A stretch of 6,053 bases of DNA from Chloroflexota bacterium. Lineage in GTDB: Bacteria; Chloroflexota; Anaerolineae; Anaerolineales; UBA11858. Made by a program: the position numbers and the translations under genes. Below the pieces are notes generated by a model, which did no database searches, was not told the DNA's origin, and worked only from the letters and a program-made list of their open reading frames with translations. Numbering within the stretch: the stretch's first letter is position 1; each line of letters starts with the position of its first letter. The stretch is taken from NCBI GenBank assembly GCA_030666985.1, contig DAOUWT010000170.1, forward strand, positions 1 to 6,053, in the 5' to 3' direction. Positions 5,179 to 6,053 of the stretch are shown here, in pieces.

Positions 5179-5367
5179 CTATGGAGTTCCCTCCTCATTA
5201 TACTTGCTTTTCTCTGCCCTTTTCTCCAGCGCTTCTGCTTTCAATAGCATTTTGGGCAGGCAAAATGCCCCGTTTTGCAGTCTCTTTTTATTGTCAAAAC
5301 CCTGTTTTTCAACAAGCTGACGCTTTGATCCCTTCCCGCTTCCGGGCTGCCGCTCTTTTCTCTCCAT
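5179..5367 (-). CDS. Small basic hypothetical protein coupled to the transposase, 62 aa
   Basis: The ATG at 5365-5367 shares one base with the transposase TGA (TGATG), and a G-run four bases before could serve as a weak ribosome binding site. The product starts MERKERQPGSGKGSKRQL and is rich in Lys, Arg and Glu, with no recognised domain. It contains the perfect hairpin at 5247-5268. It may be a real accessory ORF of the element or just open sequence in its 3' untranslated end. Extending it upstream in frame would overlap the transposase C terminus. Confidence 0.3.
   Translation of the reverse strand: MERKERQPGSGKGSKRQLVEKQGFDNKKRLQNGAFCLPKMLLKAEALEKRAEKSKYNEEGTP
5247..5268. repeat. Perfect 8-bp hairpin near the IS91 3' end
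   Basis: GCATTTTG (5247-5254) and CAAAATGC (5261-5268) flank a 6-bp loop. HUH transposases act on single-stranded ends that often carry subterminal hairpins, so this could belong to oriIS, but it is about 90 bp from the likely element end. It lacks a T tail for termination. Confidence 0.35.
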
Positions 5368-6053
5368 CAAACCCCCCATCCCCATTTGTATGCTAACCCC
5401 AACAGCGGCGCAAATTTCAAGCGCCATGCTTCTATGGCATCAAATTCTCTCACGATCTCCATCATGCCTTTTCCGCAATATGGGCACAGAAACGGTTCTT
5501 CTTCTCCCAGGATCTCTCGCAGCCATTCCACCAGTTTCAACTTCTGAACCGCCGGTATCTCTGCTTCTATGCCCAACAATCTCCTCACGATTTCCAGTTT
5601 CTTTCTCTTGCTGCTATGGTGTAATCCATAATGCCGGATGCGCTGAAACCCTTTCGGCATCACATGCTGCAAAAAGCGCCGCATGAACTCCACCCCTTCC
5701 AGTTCCATCTCCTTCAACTTCCCATCATCGCGATTGTCATAATACTTGAACCTCACCTTCTCTTTCCCCACTGCTATGATCCGATGGTTGCTCATCGCCG
5801 TTTTGTATACGTATCTTCCCAGGTAATCCAGCAAATCTCCCGGTTTCCCTCTTGGCGTCTGAATGTAGACCTCCCATTTCTGGTTTTCCCCTGCCTTCAG
5901 CATCTGCTCTACATCTATCTCTCTGTTTCTTCCCAGTCTCAGTTTCCCCTTCTTCCTTAGCTTCCTGATCCCTTTGCAAAACGCTTCCCGAAATGCCGCC
6001 GATAACTCTTCTGCTGGAAACAAGTAGGTCTTCTTCGCTGCCTGCCAGCGATA
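5367..6053 (-). CDS. IS91-family Y2 transposase, C-terminal 228 residues (partial)
   Basis: Rolling-circle HUH transposase that nicks and joins single-stranded DNA through paired tyrosines. The frame is open to the window edge (YRWQAAKKTYLFPAEELSAA onwards), so the N-terminal zinc finger and HUH metal site lie outside. Visible motifs: LFPAEELSAAFR (about 11-22), the Y2 motif YLGRY with Y77 and Y81 spaced as in IS91, followed by MSNHRI. FKYYDNRD is near 102, and FMRRFLQHVMPKGFQRIRHYG (about 123-143) is the most diagnostic block of the family's Y2 domain. A CPYCG pair (C190, C193) lies near the end. The stop is TGA 5367-5369, sharing a base with the next ATG. No frameshift is seen, so the visible part looks intact. 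Confidence 0.9.
   Translation of the reverse strand, partial: YRWQAAKKTYLFPAEELSAAFREAFCKGIRKLRKKGKLRLGRNREIDVEQMLKAGENQKWEVYIQTPRGKPGDLLDYLGRYVYKTAMSNHRIIAVGKEKVRFKYYDNRDDGKLKEMELEGVEFMRRFLQHVMPKGFQRIRHYGLHHSSKRKKLEIVRRLLGIEAEIPAVQKLKLVEWLREILGEEEPFLCPYCGKGMMEIVREFDAIEAWRLKFAPLLGLAYKWGWGV

Larger units (their letters stand above)
5161..6053 (-). mobile_element. IS91-family element, 3' portion
   Basis: Contains the C-terminal two thirds or so of a Y2 transposase and a coupled small ORF. The element continues beyond the right edge. The left boundary, the 3' end where oriIS should lie, cannot be fixed from one copy. It may lie between the TAG at 5179 and attC B, or reach into attC B. IS91 elements leave no terminal inverted repeats or target duplications to mark it. 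Confidence 0.6.

Noticed and set aside
5390..5960. Plus-strand ORFs opposite the transposase gene
   Set aside because: They are antisense shadows of the well-supported IS91 transposase frame.
1..6053. tRNA, rRNA or CRISPR arrays
   Set aside because: No cloverleaf, conserved rRNA segments or regularly spaced repeats were seen on either strand.

Overview
The window looks like an accessory region of a bacterial genome built around integron-type cassettes, all read on the minus strand. Two clear attC-like recombination sites (4193-4318 and 5033-5160), a weaker one at the left edge (1-144) and a broken C-terminal remnant of an integron integrase gene (plus strand, about 3118-3345) support this. 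No ribosomal RNA or informational core gene is present, so the host cannot be named. The DUF4258/YgiT-type pair, the TPR fragment and the IS91-type element would fit Chloroflexota or a similar environmental lineage, but that is a weak inference.

Layout from right to left, the direction of transcription of nearly all genes. At 5179-6053 lies the C-terminal part of an IS91-family (HUH, Y2) transposase gene cut by the window edge, followed by a stop-start-coupled small ORF. Directly after it comes attC B (5033-5160), then a cassette of about 840 bp carrying a two-gene operon, a DUF4258 protein (4608-4889) and a YgiT-type zinc-finger protein (4370-4606), which resembles a type II toxin-antitoxin pair. 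attC A (4193-4318) closes that cassette. The next gene, a short TPR protein (3712-4161), starts 31 bases after the attC A boundary, as cassette genes usually do. No attC was found after it. Instead there is about 260 bp without a convincing gene, a plus-strand terminator and the decayed intI fragment.

The largest gene (751-2934, minus) encodes a 727-residue metzincin-type zinc metalloprotease (HEVGHQLGFGH plus a Met-turn candidate) with Ig-like C-terminal domains and no recognisable signal peptide. Its promoter abuts the intI remnant. Its leader of about 145 nt holds an intrinsic terminator upstream of the ribosome binding site, with an earlier hairpin able to pair alternatively: an attenuator-like arrangement. 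Downstream are an intrinsic terminator (455-480), a 91-bp palindromic repeat (574-664) bracketed by two 15-bp direct repeats, and a 35-codon ORF with a strong ribosome binding site whose stop codon falls inside the left-edge attC-like site.

Taken together, this is probably a decayed chromosomal integron or CALIN-like cassette cluster (attC sites without a working integrase), invaded by an IS91-type element and carrying a toxin-antitoxin cassette that could stabilise it. The novelty lies in the regulated, cassette-associated metalloprotease and in the placement of the integrase remnant.
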